Source: Alnus glutinosa (lineage: Eukaryota > Streptophyta > Magnoliopsida > Fagales > Betulaceae). Taken from it: DNA of 64,000 nucleotides. The stretch lies in NCBI RefSeq assembly GCF_958979055.1, contig NC_084891.1, positions 26,063,501-26,127,500 of the forward strand, read 5' to 3'. The notes under the pieces are model-generated. The model was given only the letters and a program-made list of their open reading frames with translations, did not search any database and was not told the DNA's origin. Each line of letters begins with the position of its first letter. Within the stretch, counting starts at the first letter, position 1. Positions 12,294 through 24,897 of this stretch are shown here, one piece after another. A program made the position numbers and the translations under genes.

Positions 12294-14230
12294 ACTGTAA
12301 GGATATATGTAAATATCTGGATTACTCGTTTACTCACATAGTTGTACTTTCTATACAAGTTATTTGCGGTTCATACTTATAAATTTACTAATAAAGCTAC
12401 AAAGTTCCCCACCTCTTTCATCATCTTCTAAAATCCTATCTTATTTATTCACAAACATATATCGGAAGGAGGTTTAGATTCTCTTTAAGAATTTATTCAA
12501 AATTATCCCGTTACGTATTTGATGTATATTCAAGTCGTAACATATATATATATATCAAACACACGTTGCAAACACCAAAAGAAAGGACATAAAGGATGAA
12601 CATTAGACGTGTGTTTGAAAACTACCCCACGAATAGAAGCAGCCCAAAAGATGGCAAACCACCCCACGAATGAAGGAGGGAGTGGTTTGACCACCCCACA
12701 ATCTATGGTTCGCTGGGGTTGCCTAGCGAGTTGCCCCAATCTAGCATGTGGCCAAACCACCTATATTAAGATTTTTTGAAAAGAAAAATTTTTCAAGGGC
12801 AAAGTTGGTCTTTCAATGGTTAAATAAGGGCATATTGATTTTATTTTTTTTTGTCACAGTGGTCATGTACAAGTGACCACTTTTCCGTTGAACCTAACTG
12901 CCAGAGCTAACAGAGTGGCTTATTTGCTACAAAATGGCAACTTGATATATCAAAATATTACTGTTACATCTGTCAGCTTATGAATTTTTTTTTTTTAAAT
13001 AACTGATAGTTCATGGAGCTTAATTATATTTATCCCTTTATTTTTTTAAAGGGTACGATAATTAGTATACTATAGGTGTTTCCTTCCCGGTCCTCTCGTA
13101 CTAAGAAAAAATCATCTCAATATTCTAACGCCCACAATAGATACAGATTGAATTGTCTCACAATGTAATGAATCAAGCTCACTTACCGCTTTAATGCAGG
13201 ATCAACCAACTCTTGGAACATACTACAACCCAAGTGGCAAAGTATAATATAAATATTGGAACTACTTAAATAGTTTGGTAGTTGAAATTTAAATCCAAAA
13301 CACATTGCAAATGACTCTCTAATTTAGAATTAGAAAACTATGATTTAAAAATGAAAGAAGGCTATAAACAATACTTTTATTCCATCACTATCTGCACTGA
13401 CATGATACTTCCAATAGCCCTCAATAAAAAAACAACTCTAAAGGGAGCAAGATAATAGTGTGGAAAAAGTGTGGTTAATAGTAAGAAATGCTAAATACTC
13501 CAATTTATCCTACTTTACTACTGTTAATTAGCTCTTGAATTAGCATTTGTTTTTTTAAAAAAAATCAAGGTTGATTGGTAATAACACGTTGAGATAAAAC
13601 TGTGTTGTATACGTAGCATTACTAAAGCTGTAAATTACATTTTTATCTACTTTATTGATGTGGGCACTGATAATTAGCTATCCTTAAAAAGAAAATTTGA
13701 AGGACAGATTGACAGCGTCATATTAACAAAGTAATATAAAAATTTGACGTAATACCATTACTCTTACAATGTAGGTATAGACAGGTCCAGTATGGTCTAT
13801 GAGCATTAGCAATAACTTCCATAAATTTCATTCATTTTCCTAAATGCAAAGAAAACTCCTAAAAAATTCATTGAATCGGGTTCACTCGTTGTTCCATAAC
13901 TAATTAGATATTAAATGAACCAAAAGTTGTATACTAAATTAAAAAAGTAAAAGTGATTCATTTAACATCATTTTAATATAAAGAAACTTTCTCATTCCTC
14001 TCTAGTTATTCTATCATTTATTTGAAATAATATTTAAATGCTTTATCATTCCTCTATTTTTCATAACATTTAATTTAAATAATATTTGAATGATATAGGA
14101 AACAGAAATGATAAGAAAAAATTTTATGGAGTGCATTTAAATAAAGAATAAAACGTGGTTTAGTTCAATAAATTGAATTTTTTTTAAAGGAAGCATGATG
14201 CTTTAATATTGATAAAAAAAAAGGGGGGGG

Positions 14231-14845
14231 GATAATTGCATCATTGGTCATTAGGGTTGGCCTAAATTACAAATCATTTCATGTGGTACAAAAAGTTAAT
14301 GGAGGGTTCTTGTAGTAAACTATAATTACAAATCAGTCATTTGAACATGTTTTTTGTCCACCAAATTAACAGATTTCGTTAGTCAGTCACGTCACATCCA
14401 ATAAAAAGCCAACATGTGTCCATTACAGTAAAAAAATATAAATAAATAAAACAAATATATATATATTTTTTTAAAAAAAATACTGAAGGGGTGGCTACTA
14501 GTGGGACCTGAGGGGGCCCTCGGCCACCCCCAAAGGCATTTAGGGGTGACCAGGCCACCTCCAAAGGGGTGGCAGCCCAATCGGCAACCACCTATTCAGT
14601 TTTTTATTTTTTTCAATTTTATAAAGAAAACAAATATTTTTGTTTTATTTATTTATATTTTTTTTGTTGTAATGAACACGTGTCGTCTTCTTATTGGGTA
14701 TGACGTGGCTGACTTGGTGGACCAAAAATGCGTTCAGGAACTGATTTGTAATTATAGTTTACCACAAGAATCTTGTATAAGCTTTTTGTACCACATGAAG
14801 TGATTTATAATTTAGGCTAACACCACAAACCAATGGTGTAATTAT
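14231..14845. mobile_element. Foldback element (~0.6 kb) just upstream of the ER homolog gene
   Basis: Arms at about 14231-14450 and 14620-14845 are inverted copies. The left arm has CATGTGGTACAAAAAG and GTAAACTATAATTACAAATC. The right arm has CTTTTTGTACCACATG and GATTTGTAATTATAGTTTAC. The centre (14480-14595) holds a second GC-rich inverted repeat of GGTGGC/GCCACC blocks around GGGGGCCCTCGG. There is no transposase. The element ends about 50 bp before the presumed 5' region of the next gene. Confidence 0.8.
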
Positions 14846-15083
14846 AAAAAATAAATAAATAAATAAAAAATCGATCGGCTAGACTTTGGTCTACAAATCC
14901 GACGGCCCAAAACAATCGGAATCCATCACCGCCATTTCCAATTTCGCCCTCCTCGCTGACCTGGCAATATTCCACTCCCCAAGTCCTCCTCTCACATTGG
15001 GTACTTTGCGTCGCTGCGAAGAAAACCATCATTAGCTTTCACTGAGCTTTGGCCGATCACTTTGTTCCATCGCTTCGTTCCAC

Positions 15084-18000
15084 ATGGTAATATTTATTTA
15101 TTTTTATTTTATCGCTCTATTATTATTTTTTATTTCTTTATATAATTAATTTCTTTGAATTGCAAAACCACTTTTCGTAATCGCTGATATTTTTCTCTAG
15201 TGTTAGGGTTTTGTTAGTGTGCTAGAACTTCTTCGTCTTAGGGTTTTGGTTTTTACTTTCAATTTTCAGTTCTGTTCCTTTTTTCTGCTTGGTTGCCGAG
15301 AAAGTTTAGGAAAATAGATGGGTAAGTCAGATTTTTTATTTGTCGGGAAAAAGAAAGAAGTCGTTGCTTTTTCCATGTTTGGGAAGCGGGGATTTGAAAA
15401 GTGTTTTCTTTGGGTCGGTCTTTGTTTGTTTTTTAAATTTATTTGGACGCGAAAACAGCATGGAAGCGAGGCTTAATTTTCTCCACTCAACCGTTTTATA
15501 GGGAACCAGACGATGGGCTAGGTTTTAATTCCTACTTGGTATATTACCTGATTTAGGAAAAAGAAAAAAAGTAGTGGTTTTTTCCTTGTTTGAGAAACGG
15601 CCATACGGGATTTGAAAGGCCAGTCATTGTTTGTTTTTCAATTTTTATTTTTATGGAAACGGTAACAGCATGGAAATTGGGCTTAATTTTCTAAAAACCT
15701 GTTTCTAGGGAACCAAACGATGGGCTAGGGTTTTAATTCCTGCTTCACTTATATTATTAATTACATGATTTAGGATTCTGCTATTTTAATATTGTCAAGC
15801 TGATGGTACATTAACGGGTTTGTTTTGAAGTTACGAATTGTATCAATTAATTCGAGATTTTGATGGGTTTGTTAGTTTTTATTTTTATTTGTTAGTAAGT
15901 TACAATTATGATGCATATGGAAGCATTATTTATTTATTTATTTTAGAAGACACTTAATTTTCTTGTTAAATATTTTCAATAATGCATAAGTTCCTACAAT
16001 ATTTTCTATGTAATTTTATTTTGAGCTCCAATTGGAGGTAGCAAGTTCTGACATCTGATGTTTGATGCTTTTGATTCTGGATCTTAGCTTCTTCTTTTTG
16101 TGGTGGTGTATTTTCTTATCAGAATATTTCCAATTTAGGTTGAAGATTTGATTACAACTAAACCTAAATGGGAAATATTATTAGAAGAAAATATACCAAT
16201 TTAATATGAAATATATATTCTAACAATGTGGAAACTTAATCTAATATTTGAGGCCCAAAATGACCTCTGGTAGGGGTAAATTAATTTTCCTGGGTTTAGA
16301 AATTCAATTATGTATTTCCTACTTACTGGGGTAAATTGGTTTTTATGGGTTTAGAAATTCAATATTGTATTTCTTACTTGCCGGTCTAGTGATCTTATTT
16401 ATTTACAATTTTTAAAGTATTTGGATGGTTGATCAAAGTGGATAAGGCTATGGTTACTACAAAATTTTTCCATAAGGTTCATGGAACGATGTAGAAGAAT
16501 GAATCTTTGATGGTCATATATCTATGCTTACTAATATTAATTATTGAGTTATCCCTTCTCATTGTCTGTACTTTAGGTGGGGAAAGATGGTCTATGTGAT
16601 GTTAAGTAGGGTTTAATATAGGGATATGAGAGATGGATTGTCAAATGTGAAATGATAAAATTTATTTTTCTTGATAATACTTTAGGACCTATCATTTTTT
16701 TAATCCACGTTGTGTTTACCAGTTGCAATTCACTAGTTATCCTATCAAAGGGAGCTTTTGCTACCTTCTTCTAAGAGGATTATTTTATAAAAAAATATTT
16801 AATCTGTTTTTACTCTGGTTGAGAATTGAATGCTGCAAGTTAAACTTTGTCTATATTCAGCTGAATCAACACGTTTGCTTAGTTGTATTGCATTCACATT
16901 GAAGAATTGAGGTGGAAAGTTCTCTGTTTTCTGTAATATTGGAGTTGTTGTCCTAGTCTTTTGGCTAGCTTGCTGATTCTGGGCATCGAAAAAGGTTGGC
17001 GAAAGGCTTCATCAGGTCTTTTGTTAGACCCTGCCTGACTTCAGAAGTACGACGACAGCACTGAACAATCAATTTGTGAATGTGAGGGTATAGAAATAAG
17101 TCATTTAGTTGCAGAATTGATGATTTTGTCATTAATGTTAGACTAACATTGAACAATAAGTTGTTTGGCCAAGCAGTTGATTTAACTGTTACTCTCAAGG
17201 AGGATTTTTGGATGCTAGTTAACTGCCCTCAGGGCTTCAATTTCCAACTAAATCTGAGATAAATCCTTTTTAGATATGGTCATGATTTCATCATGAGTTG
17301 CGGTGTAGGAGGCAATGTGCACTGCAGAGGCTTAAGTTATGTTGGTGAAACACAACATCTAAATGAGCTATATCTCTAATGGAGCTTCCTCCCCTTGTAA
17401 GAACAAGGTGGAGGCTAATGTTTTTGGTTTCAAAACTCATTGAATGCTATGTTACATACCTATTAAAAAAAAAAAAAAAAAGAATATTTACCTCAATGAC
17501 TCCTCCAATACCCTGGAACGACCAAAGTGGAGTTAATGTTATACTTATGCACATAACAGCATTGATTCAGTCTGTTGTCACTTATGTACTCTCTTTAGTT
17601 TATGTTATAGAGATACATTGTTATGTGGAAACATATGTACATGCTCTTCACTCTTAAAGTTCTTCAATAATTGTTGTTCATGTTCCCTTCTCCCTTAGTT
17701 GCATTGCTACTTTTTGCATCCAGTATAAAAACTTCCACACTACATTATCTATGTTATATTTATATGTGCTGGGTAACATTGCAGCTATGTCTATCAGTTT
17801 CTACTGCTAAATCTCTGGATGATCTTCCTTGAGCATTTAACTTTTAATGTGAAATAGTTCACCTTTCCTTCAGTGATCAATTACATGCCTGTTAGTGGCT
17901 ATGATGCCGACTAATTGTATTCTGTCTTCATATGCAGGCTAACAAGCACACTATTATTTTGATGCAAAATTCTCCGAACAGATCCACTAGAACATTTATG

Positions 18001-18596
18001 GATTATGAATCAATAAGTCAAGCTATGGATGGTATGCGATGTGTTATGTAGGTTTTATGTATGGTTGTTATTTACTGGCAGACCATCTTCATCATCCCAC
18101 ATGTATTGTCTTATGCTAGATTTCAGCAAAGGTTCAATTTTCTTTGGTGACACAATCAATTAGGGTGGTGGCTTCGTATACTATGACAAAGGACCTTTCT
18201 GTTTTGCTTCTCTTTCCCTTGTTTGGTGTTTCCCCTCCATTTTCTCCATTTTCTCCATTTTCTTTCTTTTTGCTTTAGCGTTCAAACTTTTTTTCCCTCT
18301 TCGTTTGATTTTTCATTGCCTAAAGTAAATAAATAAAAACTCTATTTTTGTCAATAGTTAGCTCTATATATTTGTTTTATGTCATGTTTGTGTTCAAAGC
18401 ACTTGAATTTGTGGTTTTATGTTAGTCTAAAAAGGCTTTGTGGTATTTTGTAAGCATGAGTGATCTGAAATTCATAGGTGTGCTCATTAAGATGGATGAG
18501 AACCAGATAAAGAGTCCCATGGTCAGGAAAAGAATTTTTACTTTATTAAAGAATTGCTGGAATTAGTTTAGTTATTATTGGTGGTTTACCCATACG

Positions 18597-18656
<60 letters not shown>

Positions 18657-19352
18657 GTGTTAGTGTGTGTGTGACAACAAGAAAAAGAGTAATGTTTTAC
18701 TCCACATTTTTATCCCATTTTTTATTCCACATTGCTGATGTGGTATTGACAATTAACCGTTAGATTTTTTTTTAAATTTTTTTTTTTTAAAAAAAAAGAA
18801 AAGAAAAAGAAAGAAGGGCTGATTGGCTGTGCCATATCAGCAAAGTGAGATAAAAGTTGAACAAAAGTGCGGTTTCTAGCATTTCTCTTAAGGAAAAAAG
18901 TTCCATTTGCAAGGTGTAACCACCAGTAAATTGGAAATTGGAAATGCAACAGCTAGATTAACCTATGCGCATATATTTGAACCAGACGAATGATAATCCA
19001 TAATGATAACCTTGTGATTTTGTGAATGGAATTGAATCATAATACCACAAGTGGTTCAGTTGTTCCCTAAATCTATAAACTCAACATCCACGAGGGGAAA
19101 ATTGCCCAAAGTTTTGCTGATGGATAAAATGCTGATGTAAAATCGAATCTAAGTGGCTCCAAAACTGTAATCTGGTTGATCTCTCAATGTTCTTGCATTT
19201 AATAGAGGTTATGTTATTCTGTGTGTATAGGTATATGTGGACTATATGAAAGGAAGCTTAAGGAGTTGAATCCAGCCATCAGAAACATCACTTATGACAT
19301 TGCAGATCTCTATAATTTTATTGATGGCCTTGCAGATTTGAGTGCCTTGGTG

Positions 19353-19387
<35 letters not shown>

Positions 19388-19729
19388 GTCTAAAGATGCA
19401 CTCAACTTGGTAACTGTATAACTCTAGAGATCTATATCCATGATCCCTGAAACTTGGGGAAAGATTTTAGTTCGTAGAGGCTAGCTAGTTAGCCGCTTGA
19501 TCACCTATTAGATGATTTTCTGTTTGTTTGGGCGATAATGAATATCCCCTTTTTCTAAGGAAGATTAAGATATGTATGTTTACCCAGCAATGCCATGGTT
19601 TATAACTGACATACTTGCCGTTTGGTTCTGGCTTACAGTTATGATCACTCAATCCATGCTTATTTGCCATACGACCGGGAGTGGATTAAACAGCGCACCT
19701 TTCAACATCTAAAGAAATTGGCACACTAA
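15084..19729 (+). CDS. ERH: Enhancer of rudimentary homolog
   Basis: Four coding exons: 15084-15086, 17938-18031, 19231-19351 and 19639-19729. All introns are GT-AG, and phases 0, 1 and 2 are consistent. The product is 102 residues, the normal length for this highly conserved single-domain family. It begins MANKHTIILMQNSPN, contains YESISQAMDGICGLYERKLK and DIADLYNFIDGLADLSALVY, and ends QRTFQHLKKLAH. In animals and fission yeast ERH is a small nuclear dimer acting in splicing, mRNA decay and gene silencing; the plant role is less defined. The first coding exon carries only the ATG, which is joined to GCT AAC AAG after a 2.85 kb intron. Intron 3 begins GTATGTCTCTCTCT, so its donor abuts a (TC)n microsatellite. 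Identity is secure. The position of exon 1 rests on the conserved M-A-N start and a good donor (ATG|GTAATA). Confidence 0.93.
15330..15770. repeat. Diverged ~210 bp tandem duplication in ERH intron 1
   Basis: The words AACAGCATGGAA, GGCTTAATTTTCT, TAGGGAACCA, ACGATGGGCTAGG and TTTTAATTCCT occur in the same order at about 15457-15536 and 15666-15745. Each is preceded by a GAAAAAGAAA...TTTTTCC block. Confidence 0.75.
18600..18656. repeat. (TC)n/(TA)n compound microsatellite
   Basis: A TC run of about 17 units is followed by a TA run of about 11, in ERH intron 2. The ORF across it is spurious. Confidence 0.95.
18686..18888. mobile_element. Small hairpin MITE in ERH intron 2
   Basis: The left half has CACATTTTTATCCCATTTTT and CTGATGTGGTATTGACAATT. 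The right half has GGCTGATTGGCTGTGCCATATCAG, then GTGAGATAAAAGTTG and ends near CTAGCATTTCTC. The halves are imperfect inverted copies around an A/T core. Sister copies: 13610-13767 and 38655-38832. Confidence 0.6.
19352..19392. repeat. (TC)n microsatellite at the start of ERH intron 3
   Basis: CT-rich run immediately downstream of the GTATGT donor, ending in CTGTCTGTC. Confidence 0.9.
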
Positions 19730-21439
19730 ATTTAATATGGTGCTGCGGCTTATGTATCTAGTTACCACCAGATTGTAGACTTGGGTTGTGTATTACTGGA
19801 ATGGGTTTGATGTCTAGAATTTTGAGTTGCATCTGATGTCAAGGTGTTTAATATGGAAGTTGGATCCTCTCTCTTTGTGAGCATGTATTTTTGAACAAAC
19901 ACAGCTTTATGCTCAAGTTTCGGATAAAAAGCAAATGCTTTTGTTTGGAAATGTTATTTTGTGTGGAAGTACTCCCTTTGCCTAGAAAGGCTGGCCTTGA
20001 TATTGGACCCTGTTATTAGTTTCATGTGAACTTCACTGGTTTTCTAGGATGTGCTTGCCTGAATTGTTCTTTACACATGGATCTCAATTCCGTTGTCCCC
20101 CAACCCCCCGAAGTGTAGAAGGGGAAAAAAGAAGAAGAAGGTTCAAATGAACTTGGACAAAGCTTTTCTCTAAATTAAGTTGGAGGAATTCTTTTAACCC
20201 AGCCTATTAAATTGATATTTGTCTAAACGTGTATATGCTTTTAAAGACAAATGTTAATTTAATAGAGTAGGTTGGAGGGAGTTTGAAGAATAGCGTTGTC
20301 CAATGAGTTTTATGGGTAAACTAGTGTGTGCAACATGTCATCGTTAAAAGGAAAAATTTTAGCTCCGTGTGTTTCAAGGACAGTAATTCTTCAAATTGGG
20401 TTGGAATTTTTTTTTTTTTAATCCAATTTATATAAAATTTTCTTGTGTCATTTAACGTGCAATTCTCATTTGTTTTCTAATAGCATGTGAGAAGGAAGTG
20501 TTTTTTTATTTTTTATTTTTATTTATTTATTTTTTATTTTTAGAATTTCCTCCAAATTTGTTAAGAGTTATCAAAAAACTGTGCTTTGAGCATGTTCAAA
20601 GAACATATGACAAATTTATATTTTAGGTGGGAGGAAATTTTTTCAACTCATTTTGAATGAAAACTCTATCCATCATGATTTACCGACTAGAAATAACAAA
20701 AAGTTAATTTGTTGTAACACTTCTCTATGTCTCAATTCCCTTTCTGTAAAATTGATGATTCCTTGCATACAATTTGAATATTGAATTGATGCAATTCTTA
20801 AAAGCCCAGAGAAGATCAATCATAACTCAACAATTACCATCCCCCCCACCCCCCCCAAAAAAAGAGTTTATTATCCAATTTTCAAGGTCAGTTAAAAAAT
20901 ATTACAAGTAGATACGAGTTTATCAAGCATCGTGCAGATTATGATCTTTTCTATTTTAAGTGAAATAAAGATAATTTATTTTATGGTTTTTATTAAACTT
21001 CACAAATTTAATAATAAGTATGTCGTCACATTATTTAAAATTTTTAAATTACGTGATATTATGTATACTGTTAAATGAAATAAAACAAAATCTTAATCAT
21101 AAAATAAATTCTTTTTATTTCACTTAAAATGAAAAGATCCTATTACACATGGTGTATGGATCTAAGGTTTAAGATTCTTTGAAATTCTTCTTCTTTTTTT
21201 TTTTTTTTTTTTTTGGGTAATCAGATTGTTGATATTTTGTGTTACATCAACATTTATCATTTTGCTAATTTAATATTTAATATTTTGGTATTTTCATATC
21301 TTATCACATTTTTAAGTGTGATAAAATCTTAACTATTTTATCTAAAAACTATTATTAAAATTTAAGAAATTCTACGTAATCTTTCACCTAAACCCCTAAA
21401 TCCTAATTGTATCTAACACGTGGACCAACCAGTTGTCTT

Positions 21440-21770
21440 GAGTAATAACCCCTCTCCCCCTTTTAATATTAAAAAAATTAATTTCAAAAACAAATATACA
21501 CTTTTCTGTTTTTTTTTTTTTTTTTTTTTTTCTTTTTGATTGAGATTGAATTTTTTAATATTAAAAAGGGGGAGAGGGACGGTTAGCTATCGAGGGGAGG
21601 CACTTGACCGGCTTTCTCTCCCCACTTTTGAATAAATAAATTTATTTTATTTCAAAACTGATTTTTTTTTTTTTTTTTTTTAATGTTTTTCTTTTTAATA
21701 AAGTAGGTTTGTTTATTCAAAAGTGGGAGGAAAAAACCGGTCAAGTGCCTCCCCCAATCACTACCAAGCT
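21440..21770. repeat. Two adjacent hairpins
   Basis: Hairpin A: CCTCTCCCCCTTTTTAATATTAAA-like sequence at 21450-21480 pairs with TTTAATATTAAAAAGGGGGAGAGG at 21551-21577. Hairpin B: GAGGCACTTGACCGG (about 21597) with CCCACTTTTGAATAAA pairs with TTTATTCAAAAGTGGGAGG and ACCGGTCAAGTGCCTCCC (about 21712-21755). Each loop is an A/T homopolymer region. Confidence 0.75.
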
Positions 21771-21830
21771 ATCAATTCTCTGCAAACTGAGCTGTTTATC
21801 AACCTCAACCCGACGGAAAATGATAGACAT

Positions 21831-21985
21831 GAGCATTTTGCCCGGCTCTATTCGACTTTTTTAATAAAAAAATAATTTTTATAATCAAAAGTAATTTTTG
21901 ATGTGACACATCAAAAGTTGCTTCTGATTATAAAAGTTTCATTTTAATGAAAAGAGATGGGTAGGAGCCGGGCAAAATGTTCCTG
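21831..21985. mobile_element. Palindromic MITE, 'attttgcccggctc' ends
   Basis: GAGCATTTTGCCCGGCTC at the left pairs with GAGCCGGGCAAAATGTTC at the right. The inner arms (ATAATCAAAAGTAATTTTTG and CAAAAGTTGCTTCTGATTAT) also pair. The whole element is about 155 bp with no coding capacity. Confidence 0.8.
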
Positions 21986-22227
21986 CCTATTATTACCTCG
22001 ACTTGACATTAATTTTTATGAGTAATATTATATATTACTTTTTTGTTCTCTCAAAATTAATGTGACTCTTAAAATTATCATTGAATTTATAATAAATTAT
22101 TAATGAATTTTAATCAAATGGTGACGTCACTTTTGAGGGGACAAGAAGGTGATACGTAGCATTTACCTCATCTTTTACACAGTCCCCAAAATCCTCAGGA
22201 GTCAGAACTCGCACAACTCGTCATCTT

Positions 22228-22236
22228 AAACCCTAG
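22228..22236 (+). promoter_or_regulatory. telo-box-like motif in the RPS16 promoter/5' UTR
   Basis: AAACCCTAG lies about 130 bp upstream of the RPS16 ATG. Telo-box motifs of this type are common near the starts of plant ribosomal protein and translation genes. The link to this gene is inferred from position. Confidence 0.5.
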
Positions 22237-22365
22237 AAACGGACCACTGATTCGAATCGCTCCACTCGGTTCGTTCTGTATCGTTACCTTACGCTATTTC
22301 CCATTTCGGAATTACACTTGTTTGTGATTGTTTAGGTCGATCGAAGGACACAGAGGCCAGAGAAA

Positions 22366-23688
22366 ATGGTGGTGAGGATCCGATTGTCGAGGTTCGGATG
22401 CCGAAACAAGCCGTTCTACCGTGTCATGGCCGCCGATAGCAGATCTCCTCGCGACGGCAAGCACCTCGAAGTCTTGGGCTACTACAATCCCTTGCCAGGT
22501 TTTCTCTCTCGCACATTTGTTCCAATTCCTAAATTGTTTGCTTTTGTTTTCGAAAGTGCTAGCTTTTTCCAGTATTTGTTTTGTTCCTGTTTGGAATCTC
22601 ACCTGGCTTTTGCCGCGTTTGGTTGCTGAGAAACTCTTGCAAAAGTTAAGGAATTGAAATGCGAGCGTAGTATGGATATTGGGCTTCGTGACTTTGAGTT
22701 TTCAGTGTTTGGGAACTAGGAAAAGATAAGAAGGAGAAATTGGATTCTATTTTTTGTGGGTGGGGTTATTTGCAATTTGGTTGTCCTTTGATTCGTCTTT
22801 CCTGTCGATTTTTTCATGGTAACCAATAGAGGCTCTCTGTCTGGTTGCTGAGAAATTGTTGCAAGTTGGAAAAGAAATTATGGTTTTGAATGATAAACCA
22901 TTGATATCTTGCAAGTGTTAAATTACCAATTTCTTAAAAGACAAGACTAAGATTCAAATTAAGGAATTTTGCTCTGATAATATGTTTTATAAAAATAGAT
23001 GAATTTAATTATTTAATTTATATTCTAAATTTCTAACAGCAAGCAAAGAAAAATCTGACTAATTGAAGTAAGAGACGAAAGCAATTAACAGGCTAAACTC
23101 TATTTAAAGCTTTCGTTTCTGTTCCCTCCCTTTTCCTTAGCAACCAAAGGGAGGATTGATGATTTGTTATGTACTCATTGTTTGCAATATGTATGAATTT
23201 GTGTAGGCCAAGATGGTGGCAAACGAATGGGTCTTAATTTTGAAAGAGTGAAGTAAGTAATTTCTTCTATTTATCGTGCCTTTTTACTTTCAACTGATAT
23301 GTTTTGAATTCTCTGTGAAAATTAACATTGGGACTTGGTTGTTAGTCAAAATTGAGTGCTTTAATTTCATTCCTTCTCTATTTGTTATTTAAAATCAAGT
23401 TTTCTTTATAATTGCATCTCCCTCTATATTAATGTTTATATGTTATTGATCTATTGCTTTCGAAGTGGATTATTTGTTTGCTTTCATGTTCCTCGTTTTG
23501 AGTATAGAGGACAGATTTTGAAGGGGATGGAACAGTGGGAAGGTTAATATTTTAAGTTTTAGATTCATTCCCGAACTTGAATGCAGCAAGCTTATTGGTG
23601 TGGATGTAGCTGTGTAGTAATTTGAGTGCCTAGAGTTTTAAGTGTCAAGGAGGGAAAGAAATGTGTACACCATGAAGTATACACCCTT

Positions 23689-23741
<53 letters not shown>

Positions 23742-24259
23742 GGTGTTGTTTGTTTCATGTCTATTAAATTATTTTTTATGGGTTTTTAGTGGGCTGAGGA
23801 AAGACTCAAGGGCGTGCAAAGAAGCTAGAGTTGAGATAGAGGTAGAATGGTAAAAGTCAAGGTAACAGGATGTTTGGCTTTCTACAATTCTACTACTGAG
23901 AGAATAGATAAAACCCATCTGTTTGTATAAAGTTTCTTAGCCATTGCCCTTAACTGTACTTTTCAATTGAATGAGAAAAAGGCCCCTCCTTTTGTACTGA
24001 TTTCATCCTCACTATCTGCAGATATTGGCTATCTGTTGGTGCGCAAGCCTCGGAACCTGTGCAGCGCATTCTTTTCAGAGCAGGGTTACTACCTCCACCA
24101 CCCATGATGGCAATGGGACGTAAAGGTGGACCACGTGACACACGTCCTGTCGATCCGATGACTGGCCGCGTCTTGACTCCAGAGAAGCAAGCTAATGCTG
24201 ACCAACCAAAAGACTGCGAAGGTGATGAAGATTGTGAAGGCGTTGGAAGTACCTCATGA
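22366..24259 (+). CDS. RPS16: Ribosomal protein bS16, nuclear-encoded organellar form
   Basis: Exons 22366-22498, 23207-23252 and 24022-24259, with GT-AG introns in phases 1 and 2. The product is 138 residues. It begins [20 protein letters not shown], followed by the S16 core ([21 protein letters not shown], then [20 protein letters not shown] and [14 protein letters not shown]). The C-terminus is a plant-type extension with [18 protein letters not shown] and an acidic end. bS16 is part of the small subunit of bacterial-type ribosomes. In plants, nuclear RPS16 products supply mitochondria and sometimes plastids and can be imported without an obvious cleavable presequence; this protein likewise has no long leader before the S16 core. 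The start is the first ATG and coincides with the bacterial start position. The destination compartment is inferred, not shown. Confidence 0.95.
23691..23743. repeat. T(30)G(23) homopolymer junction in RPS16 intron 2
   Basis: Thirty T residues run directly into twenty-three G residues inside intron 2. The G tract could form a G-quadruplex in the transcript, and the tract length is probably unreliable. Confidence 0.95.
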
Positions 24260-24634
24260 AACTCTTCATTGCAGTGGTTAAGACCTTATTTTTGTTTTTT
24301 TGATCTCGTTTTAGGGGGAGGGGTTTATCCAGGGTATCAAGAGTCCATATTTCTACTTGGATATCCTCCAGAGAAGCAGTTTGGTCTTGCTTAATTCTGA
24401 AGAATAACTCTCAATCTTTCTTGGGAGGATAGCACCTTAGGTGGTGAAATTGGCACTTGATTCCACCACACCATACAGGGATGTTGAGTGTTACATAATG
24501 GCTGCACTATCGAATGTTCTTTAAAATGATGACTGAATTGAATGTTTAGGGGAGGCTGCTGTAGTGAATGTTGAATCTTTCTCAGATTATGCTTTATCTA
24601 GATGTTGTCGGGAGCGGTTTTAGGGTACTAACCG

Positions 24635-24670
<36 letters not shown>

Positions 24671-24866
24671 CAATTTAAATTTATTCATATAGTTTCAAAA
24701 TTGATTAGAGTGTCGAGTGCATTGTGAACGGTGAAGTCCTTATCCCTTTCACCTATTGCACACCGCATGTTTCAATATTTTGCTCAAAAATTGGCTGTCA
24801 ACCATTTAAAATTTTTGTGAACTGGGATTATGTGAAGTCCTTTCACCTACTTGATGCAGGATGTTA

Positions 24867-24897
<31 letters not shown>

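Larger units (their letters stand above)
11399..14230. other. Intergenic DNA with repeats
   Basis: No supported gene apart from the exon-like fragment at 12060-12293. It contains a poly-C tract (12003-12034), repeat-like GCCAAACCACCC words (12600-12770) and a small hairpin MITE (about 13610-13767). That MITE has related copies at 18686-18888, 38655-38832 and, in part, 51315-51430 and 60430-60602. Confidence 0.5.
19730..22200. other. Intergenic DNA dense in hairpin repeats
   Basis: The ERH 3' UTR occupies the first part, with no clear end. Foldback sequences follow: about 20175-20335 (TTAAATTGATATTTGTC arms), 20935-21150 (AAGTGAAATAAAGATAA arms), 21440-21580, 21590-21770, 21831-21985 and 22020-22165. 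No coding sequence is supported. Confidence 0.6.
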
